Shown: piece by piece, positions 1 through 8,408 of the stretch | Layout of the letters: every line of letters begins with the position of its first letter | How positions within the stretch are numbered: the first letter of the stretch is position 1 | DNA from: Streptomyces sp. NBC_01381 | GTDB taxonomy: Bacteria; Actinomycetota; Actinomycetes; Streptomycetales; Streptomycetaceae | Assembly (NCBI RefSeq): GCF_026340305.1 | Contig: NZ_JAPEPI010000001.1 | Span: 2,976,001-3,040,000 of the forward strand | Direction of reading: 5' to 3' | DNA length: 64,000 bases | Notes under the pieces: model-generated | What the model was told of the DNA's origin: nothing | Databases searched by the model: none | Seen by the model: only the letters and a program-made list of their open reading frames with translations | Made by a program: the position numbers and the translations under genes

Positions 1-72
1 TCCCACGGCTACTGTCGCGCGCACTCCCCCGACGGATCGGGGGGTTCGCCAGCGGAGGGAGAGCGGCTTCCC

Positions 73-1110
73 GTGGGGTCCCATCGTCGTCCCGCACAGT
101 CCGGCCTTGACCGGAGCGCGCGCGTGACCGTCTTCTCGGCAGCGGCGGCCACTGCGGCCACCGCCGCCGCCGCACTCGGCGCCGCACCGGCGGGCGCAGC
201 GCCGCAGGACACTCCGTCCGACACCAAGGCCAAGGTGGACCGCCTCTACGAACAGGCCGAGCAGGCCACCGAGTCGTACAACAAGGCCGATGAGCGCGCG
301 GACACGCTGCGCGAGCAGGTCCGTCTCGCCAAGGACAGCGTCGCCCGTGGGCAGGAGCGCATCAACATGATGCGCCGCGCCCTCGGCGCGCTCGCCGGGG
401 CCCAGTACCGCTCCGGCGGCATCGACCCCTCGCTCGCCCTGATGCTCTCCTCCGACCCCGAGGGCTATCTCGACAAGGCGGCGGCGCTCGACCGCATCGG
501 CGCCCGGCAGGCCGACGAACTGACCGATCTGCAGAAGGCCCAGCGCGCCCTCTCCCAGGAGCGCACGGAGGCCACCCGCAAGCTCGTCGACCTCGAGGAG
601 AGCCGCAAGGCGGTGGCCCGCCACAAGCGCACCGTCGAGCACAAGCTCGCCAAGGCGCGGCGGCTGCTCAACTCGCTGTCCTCCGACGAGCGCGACGCGT
701 ACGACAAGGCGTCGCGCTCGGGACGCGGCGGACTGCCCGATCTCGGCGGCGCGGTGCCCGCATCGTCGCGGGCCGCCGCCGCGATCGCCGCGGTGAGCTC
801 GGCGGTCGGCAAGCCGTACGTGTGGGGCGCCAACGGCCCCTCCGGCTTCGACTGTTCGGGCCTCACCCAGTGGGCGTACGCACAGGCGGGCGTCGGCCTG
901 CCGCGCACCTCGCAGGCGCAGCGCTACGCCGGGCGCCAGGTGCCGCTCGGGCAGGCACAGCCCGGCGACCTCGTCACCTACCGCGACGACGCGAGCCACA
1001 TCGGGATGTACATGGGCAACGGCCAGGTCGTGCACGCGCCCTACCCCGGAGCGCCCGTGCGCTACGACCCGGTGGGCATGATGCCGGTGTCGTCGGTGAC
1101 GCGGATCTGA
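73..1110 (+). CDS. Secreted NlpC/P60 (C40) peptidoglycan hydrolase
   Basis: Secreted D,L-endopeptidase that probably cuts stem peptides of peptidoglycan. The 345-residue protein has an Ala-rich signal peptide (about 1-43, cut near AGAA), a charged helical coiled-coil region (about 50-215) and a C-terminal NlpC/P60 domain (about 232-345). The nucleophile is Cys261 in GFDCSGL, with His309 and His321 as the likely remaining catalytic positions. This layout is that of Streptomyces and mycobacterial (RipC-type) NlpC/P60 proteins. GTG at 73 is chosen because GGAGGGA at 54-60 precedes it and the N-terminus MGSHRRP resembles relatives. The frame stays open to the left edge. A short hairpin (26-43) lies in the leader. 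Confidence 0.9.
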   Translation: MGSHRRPAQSGLDRSARVTVFSAAAATAATAAAALGAAPAGAAPQDTPSDTKAKVDRLYEQAEQATESYNKADERADTLREQVRLAKDSVARGQERINMMRRALGALAGAQYRSGGIDPSLALMLSSDPEGYLDKAAALDRIGARQADELTDLQKAQRALSQERTEATRKLVDLEESRKAVARHKRTVEHKLAKARRLLNSLSSDERDAYDKASRSGRGGLPDLGGAVPASSRAAAAIAAVSSAVGKPYVWGANGPSGFDCSGLTQWAYAQAGVGLPRTSQAQRYAGRQVPLGQAQPGDLVTYRDDASHIGMYMGNGQVVHAPYPGAPVRYDPVGMMPVSSVTRI

Positions 1111-1148
1111 CCGGCGGCGGGCCGCCCGCTGCCCGTACGATCTGAATC

Positions 1149-2336
1149 ATGGCTGGTCGCGGGCGTGGGTCGGGAGTCCTTGCACTCTGCGTCGCGCTGC
1201 TCGTCGGATGCGGCGGTCCTTCGGCGCCCGACGCGGCGCCCGGCGACGTGCGCAGGCTCCTGGACCGGCGCGCGGAAGCGGTGCTCGACCGGGACGCCGC
1301 CGCGTACCGCGCGACGGGCCGGCCCGCCGAGGCCTACGGCAACCTCCGTGATCTCCCGCTCGCGTCGTGGGGGTACCGCCTGACCGCCTTCGACCGGGAC
1401 GGCGCGCGGGCCACGGCGACCGCCGAGCTCCGGTACCGGATCAAGGGCTACGACAGGGAGCCGCTGAGCACGACGCGCACGCTCTCGCTCCGGGAGCGCG
1501 ACGGACAGTGGTACGTCGCCGCCGAGCGCCCCGCGAAGAAGGCCACCGAGCAGCTCTGGGACCAGGGGCCCGTCACGTCCGTGCGGGGCGACCACAGCCT
1601 CGTCCTGGGCGTCGGGCGCGGGGACCGGGCCACCGCGGAGCTGCGCGCGTACGCGGATCTCGCCGACCGCGCGGTGCCGTCGGTGCGGGACGCCTGGCGC
1701 GGGAAGTGGCCCGGGCAGGTCGTCGTCCTCGTGCCCAAGTCCCTGGACGGCATGGCGGGGCTGCTGGGGGCGCCCGCCTCCGGCTATCAGGGGATCGCGG
1801 CGGTGACCACGGGGGAGGCCGGCGGCTCCGGGCAGGCGCCCGCCGACCGGATCATCGTCAACCCGGAGGCGTACGGCGTGCTCGGTGCCTTCGGCAAGCA
1901 GGTCGTCATCACCCACGAGACGACCCACGTCGCGACCCGCGCGCACACCTCGCGGGCCACCCCGCTCTGGCTCTCCGAGGGCTTCGCCGACTGGGTGGGC
2001 TACCGCGGCACGGGCCGGACCGCGGCACAGGCCGCGCCCGAACTGCGGCGCGCCGTCCAGGAGGAGCGGCTGCCCGCGGCGCTGCCCGAGGACGGCGACT
2101 TCGGCTTCAGCGGGGACTCGGGGAAGCTGGCGCAGGCGTACGAAGGGGCGTGGCTGGCCTGCCGGATGATCGCCGACCAGTGGGGCGAGGAACGTCTTAC
2201 GGCGTTCTACGAAGCGGTCGGCGACCACAAGAAGAGGCCCGGCGCGGTGGAGGACGCCCTGCGGGATGTCCTCGACCTCAGCCCGGAGGAGTTCACGGCG
2301 CGCTGGCGTACGTATCTGCGCGCTGAGTTCGGCTGA
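1149..2336 (+). CDS. Lipoprotein with HExxH metallopeptidase-like domain
   Basis: Predicted exported lipoprotein of 395 residues. A hydrophobic signal ends in a lipobox (LLVGC, Cys21). The C-terminal half carries HETTH (256-260), and Glu277 in LSEGFADW could be the third zinc ligand, giving a gluzincin-like arrangement. The N-terminal half (about 30-130) resembles an NTF2-like or structural module. Substrate is unknown; the neighbouring NlpC/P60 gene suggests a cell-wall or exported-protein role, which is only inference. No ribosome site precedes the ATG. TACGAT at 1136-1141 lies 7 nt before it, so a leaderless transcript is likely. The 3' end overlaps the convergent GT87 gene by 44 nt. Confidence 0.75.
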   Translation: MAGRGRGSGVLALCVALLVGCGGPSAPDAAPGDVRRLLDRRAEAVLDRDAAAYRATGRPAEAYGNLRDLPLASWGYRLTAFDRDGARATATAELRYRIKGYDREPLSTTRTLSLRERDGQWYVAAERPAKKATEQLWDQGPVTSVRGDHSLVLGVGRGDRATAELRAYADLADRAVPSVRDAWRGKWPGQVVVLVPKSLDGMAGLLGAPASGYQGIAAVTTGEAGGSGQAPADRIIVNPEAYGVLGAFGKQVVITHETTHVATRAHTSRATPLWLSEGFADWVGYRGTGRTAAQAAPELRRAVQEERLPAALPEDGDFGFSGDSGKLAQAYEGAWLACRMIADQWGEERLTAFYEAVGDHKKRPGAVEDALRDVLDLSPEEFTARWRTYLRAEFG

Positions 2337-3525
2337 CCCCGGCGGGCTCCGGACCGTGTCCCCGGGGCTCGGACACCGTCCGCCGCCACAGGTTCCGGCA
2401 GGCGAGCAGCGCCGCCGCGACGAGCAGACCATTGCGTACGAAGAGCAGCGCGATGCCCAGCGGATCACTGGCCACCACGTGCGAGAACCAGACGGGGAAC
2501 TCCAGGAACGTGACGAACGTGGCCGCCAGGACGAGCCGGGCGGGCAGCACCATCCGGCTCGTACGGAACGCCAGGCACACGGCGGCGATCCCCACCAGCC
2601 AGACCATGTACTGCGGGCTGATCACCCGGCTCGTCACGGTGAACAGGAGCACGGCGACGAAGGCCGCGTCCGCGACCGTGCCCGCCGACCAGGCGCGCGC
2701 CCGCAGCCGCCACACGAGCAGCCAGCAGCAGGCCGCCACGGACAGCGCCTGCGCCACCGTGCTCACCAGCGGGACGTACGGGCCGATGAACTCCACCGAG
2801 CCGTAGTTCAGCTGGACCTGGCCGCTCCAGCCGAAGTGCCGCGCGACATGGAAGACGAGGGCGCCGAGCGACTCGACCTCGGTGCCCCGGTCGCGCTGGA
2901 AGGTCAGGAAGGCGAGCGCGCCCGGCATCGTCACCAGGAAGGCGAGGGCAAGACCGAGTGCCGTGCCGGCCGCGGCGCCCCAGGAGCGCCGGGTGGCACG
3001 CCCGCGCGGCGTACCGACGAGCAGCAGCACCGGCCACACCTTGAGCAGCGCGCCGAAGCCCGCGAGCGCGCCCATCGTGCGCGGATGCCGGGCCCCCGCG
3101 AGCAGCGCGGCGACCGCGACGGCCGTGACCATCAGGTCGTAACGGGCGTACACGGTGGGCCCGAGCAGCGCCACGCCCACGACCCACACCCAGGCCCCCC
3201 GGAGCGACTTGCCGGGCCGCCGCCCCGCGTACAGGAGCAGTCCGACGACCAGCGCGTCGGCGAGGAACGCGAGGACGAAGAAGGCGGTCCCGTAGCCGAG
3301 GAAGGGCAGCAGGGCGGGGGAGAGGACCGCGAGGGCGGCGGCGGGCGGGTACTGCCAGGTGACGTCGTCGAGCGGGAAGGTGCCGGTGCGCAGGACCTCG
3401 TACCAGCCTTGGTAGATGACCCAGACGTCGCTGGTCACATCGGGTCCGGGGGCGGTGAGGACCTGGAGGACGCAGAGCAGCAGGACGGTCCGGGTCAGGC
3501 CCCAGACGGCCAGGATCCGCACCAC
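2293..3525 (-). CDS. GT87 (DUF2029) polyprenyl-phosphate-dependent mannosyltransferase-like membrane protein
   Basis: Polytopic membrane protein of 410 residues with about ten hydrophobic segments. An acidic, aromatic early loop (near residues 28-60, including DVWVIYQGWYEVL and TWQYPP) is typical of the GT87/DUF2029 family. In actinobacteria this family uses polyprenyl-phosphate-mannose to add alpha-1,2-mannose to PIMs or lipoglycans. The sugar acceptor here is unknown. The start is GTG at 3525, because an in-frame stop lies about 20 nt upstream. It is divergent from the PimB-like gene, which supports a phosphoinositide mannoside or lipoglycan role. The last 44 nt overlap the convergent metallopeptidase gene. 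Confidence 0.78.
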   Translation of the reverse strand: MVRILAVWGLTRTVLLLCVLQVLTAPGPDVTSDVWVIYQGWYEVLRTGTFPLDDVTWQYPPAAALAVLSPALLPFLGYGTAFFVLAFLADALVVGLLLYAGRRPGKSLRGAWVWVVGVALLGPTVYARYDLMVTAVAVAALLAGARHPRTMGALAGFGALLKVWPVLLLVGTPRGRATRRSWGAAAGTALGLALAFLVTMPGALAFLTFQRDRGTEVESLGALVFHVARHFGWSGQVQLNYGSVEFIGPYVPLVSTVAQALSVAACCWLLVWRLRARAWSAGTVADAAFVAVLLFTVTSRVISPQYMVWLVGIAAVCLAFRTSRMVLPARLVLAATFVTFLEFPVWFSHVVASDPLGIALLFVRNGLLVAAALLACRNLWRRTVSEPRGHGPEPAGVSRTQRADTYASAP

Positions 3526-3652
3526 GCGCCACCACGCCCCTTTTCAGCCGGTTCATTGGGATTCGGGAGCCATGATGGCGGACGGAGCCGTGGATGGGCC
3601 AAGAGGCGGGGCCGTTCGGCGCTCTGTCCGGCTTTCGGTACTGTCGGCGACG

Positions 3653-4795
3653 ATGCACAAGACCCTGATCGTCACGAACGACTTCCCGCCCAGGCCCGGT
3701 GGCATCCAGGCGTTCCTGCACAACATGGCCCTTCGCCTGGACCCCGAGCAGCTCGTCGTCTACGCCTCGACCTGGAAGCGCGGCCGCGAGGGCGCGGAGG
3801 CGACGGCCGCCTTCGACGCCGAGCAGCCCTTCAAGGTCGTACGCGACCCCACGACGATGCTGCTCCCGACTCCGCGCGTCACCCGGCGCGCGGTCTCGCT
3901 GCTGCGCGAACACGGCTGTACGTCGGTGTGGTTCGGGGCGGCGGCGCCGCTGGGGCTCATGGCGCCCGCCCTGCGCAAGGCGGGGGCGACGCGGCTCGTG
4001 GCGACGACGCACGGCCATGAGGCGGGCTGGGCCCAGCTGCCCGCATCCCGCCAACTCCTGCGCCGTATCGGCGAGTCGACGGACACGATCACCTATCTCG
4101 GCGAGTACACGCGCTCCCGGATCGCCGCCGCGCTGACGCCCGCCGCGGCGGGGCGGATGGTCCAACTGCCGCCCGGCGTCGACGAGAAGACGTTCCACCC
4201 GGGGTCGGGCGGTGACGCCGTACGCGCCCGCCTCGGCCTGACCGACCGGCCGGTGGTGGTGTGCGTCTCGCGCCTTGTGCCGCGCAAGGGGCAGGACACG
4301 CTGATCCTCGCCATGCCGCGGATACTGGCTCGGGAGCCTGAAGCGGTTCTCTTGGTGGTCGGAGGCGGCCCTTACGAGAAGGAGCTGCACAAGCTTGCCG
4401 CCGAGACGGGCGTCTCGGAGTCGGTCCGCTTCACCGGCGCGGTGCCGTGGGAGGAACTCCCCGCGCATTACGGCGCGGGAGACGTCTTCGCCATGCCGTG
4501 CAGGACCCGGCGCGGGGGCCTCGACGTGGAGGGCCTCGGCATCGTCTACCTGGAGGCTTCGGCGACGGGCCTGCCGGTCGTCGCAGGGGATTCTGGCGGG
4601 GCGCCGGACGCGGTGCTTGACGGGGAGACAGGGTGGGTCGTCCGGGGTGGCGTCCCCGAGGACGCGGCCGACCGGATCGTCACCCTGCTGGGCGATGCGG
4701 AGCTGCGGGCGCGGATGGGGGAGCGGGGCCGGGAGTGGGTCGAGGAGAGGTGGCGCTGGGACCTGCTGGCAGAGCGGCTTCGGGAGCTGCTGTAG
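3653..4795 (+). CDS. pimB: GT4 glycosyltransferase, PimB-like phosphatidylinositol mannoside mannosyltransferase
   Basis: 380-residue GT-B glycosyltransferase. The N-terminus has the GT4 glycine loop (PPRPGGIQ), the donor domain has SRLVPRKGQD, and the C-terminal part has EGLGIVYLEASA and GDSGGAPD, as in PimB' enzymes that transfer the second mannose from GDP-Man to phosphatidylinositol monomannoside on the cytoplasmic membrane face. Homology to mycobacterial PimB' is recalled, not computed. ATG at 3653 is preferred over upstream in-frame codons because homology begins there. TACTGT at 3639-3644 sits 8 nt upstream and no ribosome site is seen, so it may be leaderless. A long palindrome follows the stop. 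Confidence 0.82.
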   Translation: MHKTLIVTNDFPPRPGGIQAFLHNMALRLDPEQLVVYASTWKRGREGAEATAAFDAEQPFKVVRDPTTMLLPTPRVTRRAVSLLREHGCTSVWFGAAAPLGLMAPALRKAGATRLVATTHGHEAGWAQLPASRQLLRRIGESTDTITYLGEYTRSRIAAALTPAAAGRMVQLPPGVDEKTFHPGSGGDAVRARLGLTDRPVVVCVSRLVPRKGQDTLILAMPRILAREPEAVLLVVGGGPYEKELHKLAAETGVSESVRFTGAVPWEELPAHYGAGDVFAMPCRTRRGGLDVEGLGIVYLEASATGLPVVAGDSGGAPDAVLDGETGWVVRGGVPEDAADRIVTLLGDAELRARMGERGREWVEERWRWDLLAERLRELL

Positions 4796-4851
4796 CGCCT
4801 AATGGGGTGCCGCCGGGGGTTCGTTGGCGGCTTTCCGTCGTCATGGGCTTG

Positions 4852-4897
4852 TCGCGCAGTTCCCCGCGCCCCTTAAGGGGCGCGGGGAACTGCGCGA
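4852..4897. repeat. Perfect 46-nt extragenic palindrome, copy 1 of a dispersed repeat
   Basis: Positions 4852-4874 and 4875-4897 are exact reverse complements centred on CCTTAAGG. The element lies between the convergent pimB-like and acyl-CoA ligase genes, so it probably serves as a bidirectional terminator. The right arm recurs at 26856-26876, together with part of its flank. I recall the same GGGGCGCGGGGAACTGCGCG core as a very common intergenic repeat in Streptomyces genomes. It is not part of a visible transposon. Confidence 0.85.
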
Positions 4898-4957
4898 GCA
4901 ACCAGTCGCGACCGGTAGTCGCGCAACAACACAAGCCACCCGCGGCGGCAAGGCGCG

Positions 4958-6754
4958 TCACCCCCGGTAAAGGGCTTCAACCTCGTCGGCGTAATCCTTC
5001 GCCACAACGCTCCGCTTCAGCTTCAGGGACGGAGTCAGATGCCCCGACTCCTCCGTGAACTGCGTGGCAAGAACGCGGAACTTGCGTACGGACTCCGCCT
5101 TGGAGACCGCCGCGTTGCCGTCGTCCACGGCACTCTGGATCGCCGCGAGCAGATCCGCGTCGTCACGCAGCGACGCCGCCGTGGAGCCCGCCGGCTTCCC
5201 GTGCTCGGAGGCCCAGCGGCCGAGGAACTCGTCGTCGATCGTGACGAGCGCGCCCACGAAGGGGCGGCCGTCGCCCACGACCATGCACTCGGCGACCAGG
5301 GCATGCGCGCGGATCCGGTCCTCGATCACCGCGGGAGCGACGTTCTTGCCGCCCGCCGTCACGATGATCTCCTTCTTGCGGCCGGTGATCCGGAGGTAGC
5401 CGTCCTCGTCGAGCGTGCCGATGTCGCCGGTGTGGAACCAGCCGTCGGCGAGCGCCTCTTCGGTCGCGCCCTCGTTGTTCCAGTACCCCGTGAACAGGTG
5501 CTCGCCGTGCAGCAGCACCTCGCCGTCGTCGGCGATCCGGACGACCGAACCGGGCAGCGGCTGGCCGACCGTGCCGATCTTCGTGCGGTCCCACGGGTTG
5601 AAGGCGGTGGCCGCGCACGACTCCGTCAGGCCGTAGCCCTCGAGGACGGTGAAGCCGATGCCGCGGAAGAAGTGGCCAAGGCGCTCACCCAGCGGCGCGC
5701 CGCCCGAGATCGCGTACTCGCCGCGGCCGCCGAGCACGGCCCGCAGCTTGCTGTAGACCAGCTTGTCGAACGTCTTGTACTTGATCTTCAGTCCGAGCGA
5801 GGGACCGCTCGGGGTGTCGAGCGCGCGGCTGTACGCGATCGCCGTGTCCGCGGCCTTGTCGAAGATCTTGCCCTTGCCGTCGGCCTGCGCCTTGGCGCGC
5901 GCCGAGTTGTAGACCTTCTCGAAGACGCGCGGGACACCCAGGATCATCGTCGGCCGGAACGACGCCAGCTCGTCCGTGAGGTTCTTGACGTCGGGCGCGT
6001 GGCCCAGCTTGATCGGCGCCATCAGCGCGCCGATCTGGACGAGGCGCCCGAAGACGTGCGCGACGGGAAGGAAGAGGAGCACCGAGCACTCGCCGGTGCG
6101 GAACAGCGGCTTCAGGCGCTCCACCACGTTGCCGCACTCCGCGAAGAAGCTGCGGTGCGTGAGGACGCAGCCCTTGGGGCGGCCCGTGGTGCCCGAGGTG
6201 TAGACGATGGTCGCCGGGTCGTCGGCGCCCGCGACCGCGCTGCGCTCGTCGACGGTCTCGTCCGGGACGTCGGCGCCCGTGCGGTTCAGCTCCTCGACGC
6301 CACCACGGTCGATCTGCCATACGTTGACCAGATCGGGGAGCCGGTCGCGGACGGAGTCGACGGCCGCGCTGTGCGCGTCGAGCTCGACGACGATGGCCAC
6401 GGCGCCGGAGTCGCCCAGGATCCACTGGATCTGCTCGGCCGAACTCGTCTCGTACACCGGCACGGTGACCGCGCCCGCGCTCCAGATCGCGAAGTCGACG
6501 AGCGTCCACTCGTACCGGGTGCGGGACATCAGACCGACGCGGTCGCCGGGCCGCACGCCGGCGGCGATGAGCCCCTTCGCGGCGGCGCGCACCTCGGCGA
6601 GGAAGTTCTTGGCGGTGACGTCCTGCCAGGTGCCGTCCACCTTGCGGCCGATGACGGCGACATCCGGGTGCTGCACGGCATTTCTGCGGACGATGTCGGT
6701 CAGATTGCCGTCCGCGGGGACCTCGTACAGGGCCGGAAGGCTGAACTCGCGCAA
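4958..6754 (-). CDS. Long-chain fatty acid--CoA ligase (AMP-forming), FadD15-like
   Basis: 598-residue ANL-family adenylating enzyme that activates long-chain fatty acids to acyl-CoA. The ATP/AMP motif YTSGTTGRPKG, GYGLTES, HTGDIG and a C-terminal GRKKEIIVTAGGKNV segment are all present. The start is TTG at 6754: GGAG lies 8 nt before it and MREFSLPALYEVPADG matches relatives. The much longer open frame upstream is not supported. Position next to PimB matches mycobacterial fadD15/pimB'. The 300-nt region upstream separates it from a divergent phosphoesterase gene and contains a nested palindrome. Confidence 0.9.
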   Translation of the reverse strand: MREFSLPALYEVPADGNLTDIVRRNAVQHPDVAVIGRKVDGTWQDVTAKNFLAEVRAAAKGLIAAGVRPGDRVGLMSRTRYEWTLVDFAIWSAGAVTVPVYETSSAEQIQWILGDSGAVAIVVELDAHSAAVDSVRDRLPDLVNVWQIDRGGVEELNRTGADVPDETVDERSAVAGADDPATIVYTSGTTGRPKGCVLTHRSFFAECGNVVERLKPLFRTGECSVLLFLPVAHVFGRLVQIGALMAPIKLGHAPDVKNLTDELASFRPTMILGVPRVFEKVYNSARAKAQADGKGKIFDKAADTAIAYSRALDTPSGPSLGLKIKYKTFDKLVYSKLRAVLGGRGEYAISGGAPLGERLGHFFRGIGFTVLEGYGLTESCAATAFNPWDRTKIGTVGQPLPGSVVRIADDGEVLLHGEHLFTGYWNNEGATEEALADGWFHTGDIGTLDEDGYLRITGRKKEIIVTAGGKNVAPAVIEDRIRAHALVAECMVVGDGRPFVGALVTIDDEFLGRWASEHGKPAGSTAASLRDDADLLAAIQSAVDDGNAAVSKAESVRKFRVLATQFTEESGHLTPSLKLKRSVVAKDYADEVEALYRG

Positions 6755-6869
6755 GACTGCTGCTCCTACATAGGGCGCCGGCGCCACGACGTTGTGCGAT
6801 GCGACGGTGCGGTCCAAGATCGGGCAGGTGCTCCCGGGGGGAAGTTGAACTGGAGCACTACTGGACTGC

Positions 6870-6901
6870 CCGGACGTTACCCATGGGTATGGCTTGTCCG
6901 G
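6870..6901. promoter_or_regulatory. Nested palindrome in the fadD15-like/phosphoesterase intergenic region
   Basis: Inside the 300-nt divergent intergenic region (6755-7054) there is a perfect 12-nt palindrome, TACCCATGGGTA (6878-6889). It is flanked by CCGGAC (6870-6875) and GTCCGG (6896-6901), which are also inverted. It could be a repressor site for the acyl-CoA ligase or an RNA hairpin in its leader. No regulator can be named. The rest of the 300 nt shows no ORF with codon bias. Confidence 0.4.
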
Positions 6902-7054
6902 TAGGGGGTCCGGGCCAGATGTTCGGTGCGTCACACGTCCTTGTGGTCTGAACCGCACAGTACGCCACGCGATTCCCGACTCGGAAGTAACCGCAGGTCC
7001 GCCCACTCCTGAGGCCTCTACCCACCTTTGCCCACTCGTTCTAGGGTGATCGGC

Positions 7055-7825
7055 ATGCCAGGTTTCCGGATCAACGTGGTCAGTGACGTGCACGGCAACA
7101 CAAAGGATCTCGCCCGCGCGGGCGAGGGCGCCGACGCGCTCATCTGTCTCGGTGACCTGGTGCTCTTCCTCGACTACGCCGACCACTCGCGCGGCATCTT
7201 CCCCGACCTCTTCGGAGAGCGGAACGCCGACCGCCTCGTCGAGTTGCGCACCGAGCGCCGCTTCGACGAGGCCAGGGAGTTCGGCAAGCGGCTGTGGGCG
7301 GGCGTGGACAGGGGGCCGGCCATCGAGCGCGCGGTGCGCAAGCAGTACGCCGAACTCTTCGCCGCCTTCCCCACACCTACGTACGCCACTTACGGCAACG
7401 TCGACATACCGGCCCTGTGGTCCGAGTACGCGGCGCCCGGCACCACCGTCCTCGACGGCCAGCGCGCCGAGATCGGCGGGCGGGTCTTCGGCTTCGTCGG
7501 CGGCGGTCTGCGCACGCCCATGCGGACGCCCTACGAGATCAGCGACGAGGAGTATGCGGCCAAGATCGAGGCCGTCGGCGAGGTCGACGTGCTCTGCACG
7601 CACATCCCGCCGGAGGTCCCCGAGCTCGTGTACGACACCGTCGCGCGCCGCTTCGAGCGGGGCAGCCGGGCGCTGCTCGCGGCCATTCACAAGACCCGCC
7701 CGAGATACGCACTTTTCGGCCACGTCCATCAGCCGCTGACCCGGCGCATGCGCGTCGGGGCGACCGAGTGTGTGAACGTGGGGCACTTCGCGGGCTCGGG
7801 CAGGCCGTGGTCGCTGGAGTGGTGA
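7055..7825 (+). CDS. Metallophosphoesterase family protein
   Basis: 256-residue calcineurin-like phosphoesterase. Metal-binding motifs appear in the family order: DVHGN (Asp11, His13), GDLV (Asp34), GNVD (Asn115), THIP (His183) and GHVH (His223, His225). Substrate is unknown; relatives hydrolyse phosphomonoesters or diesters. The ATG at 7055 is chosen because homology starts immediately. TAGGGT at 7042-7047 lies 7 nt before it with no ribosome site, so it is probably leaderless. Divergent from the acyl-CoA ligase gene and followed 92 nt later by an SRPBCC gene. Confidence 0.85.
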   Translation: MPGFRINVVSDVHGNTKDLARAGEGADALICLGDLVLFLDYADHSRGIFPDLFGERNADRLVELRTERRFDEAREFGKRLWAGVDRGPAIERAVRKQYAELFAAFPTPTYATYGNVDIPALWSEYAAPGTTVLDGQRAEIGGRVFGFVGGGLRTPMRTPYEISDEEYAAKIEAVGEVDVLCTHIPPEVPELVYDTVARRFERGSRALLAAIHKTRPRYALFGHVHQPLTRRMRVGATECVNVGHFAGSGRPWSLEW

Positions 7826-7917
7826 CAGCGGTCCACCCGGTGCGCGATAGCCTTCACACGTCACACACGCATACACACCACCCCCCGTACCGGACCGCAT
7901 CTGGAGGAGCCACAGAG

Positions 7918-8355
7918 ATGGCGGAACACACCAGCTCGAGCATCACGATCGAGGCGGCACCGGCCGAGGTCATGGGGGTGATCGCCGACTTCGCGCGCTA
8001 CCCGGACTGGACGGGTGAGGTGAAGGAGGCGGAGGTGCTCGACACCGACGACCAGGGCCGCGCCAAGCAGGTCCGCCTCGTCATGGACGCGGGCGCGATC
8101 AAGGACGACCAGACCCTCGGGTACACGTGGACCGGCGAGAACGAGGTCAGCTGGACCCTCGTCAAGTCGCAGATGCTGCGCTCGCTCGACGGGTCGTACC
8201 TCCTGAAGCCGTCGGGGACCGGCACGGAGGTCACGTACAAGCTGATCGTCGACGTCAAGATCCCCATGCTCGGGATGATCAAGCGCAAGGCGGAGAAGGT
8301 CATCATCGACCGGGCGCTGGCGGGCCTGAAGAAGCGGGTGGAGGCGGGGGCTTAA
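7918..8355 (+). CDS. SRPBCC (polyketide cyclase/dehydrase-like) family protein
   Basis: 145-residue START/SRPBCC fold protein. The N-terminal SSSITIEAAPAEVMGVIADF and PDWTGEV segments are typical of the polyketide cyclase/dehydrase group, with a helical C-terminus. Such proteins bind hydrophobic ligands or lipids in a deep cavity, but the ligand here is unknown. It resembles mycobacterial Rv2185c, which sits in the same neighbourhood (from memory). A good ribosome site (GGAGGA, about 8-9 nt) precedes ATG 7918. A hairpin immediately downstream (8361-8381) separates it from the ArsA-like ATPase gene. Confidence 0.85.
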   Translation: MAEHTSSSITIEAAPAEVMGVIADFARYPDWTGEVKEAEVLDTDDQGRAKQVRLVMDAGAIKDDQTLGYTWTGENEVSWTLVKSQMLRSLDGSYLLKPSGTGTEVTYKLIVDVKIPMLGMIKRKAEKVIIDRALAGLKKRVEAGA

Positions 8356-8360
8356 GCGCC

Positions 8361-8381
8361 CGGCGCCCCTTCGGGGCGCCG
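8361..8381 (+). terminator. Hairpin after SRPBCC gene
   Basis: A 9-bp perfect GC stem (8361-8369 with 8373-8381) with a TTC loop begins 5 nt after the stop codon. No T-run follows. It is probably a transcript end or RNA-stabilising hairpin, and the next gene has its own promoter-like -10. Confidence 0.6.
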
Positions 8382-8408
8382 TCGGCCACGGGCGTAACGT
8401 TCACCCTT

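Noticed and set aside
6755..7900. Upstream extension of the acyl-CoA ligase frame (to 980 residues)
   Set aside because: The added part is antisense to the phosphoesterase gene and lacks homology; TTG 6754 with GGAG fits relatives.
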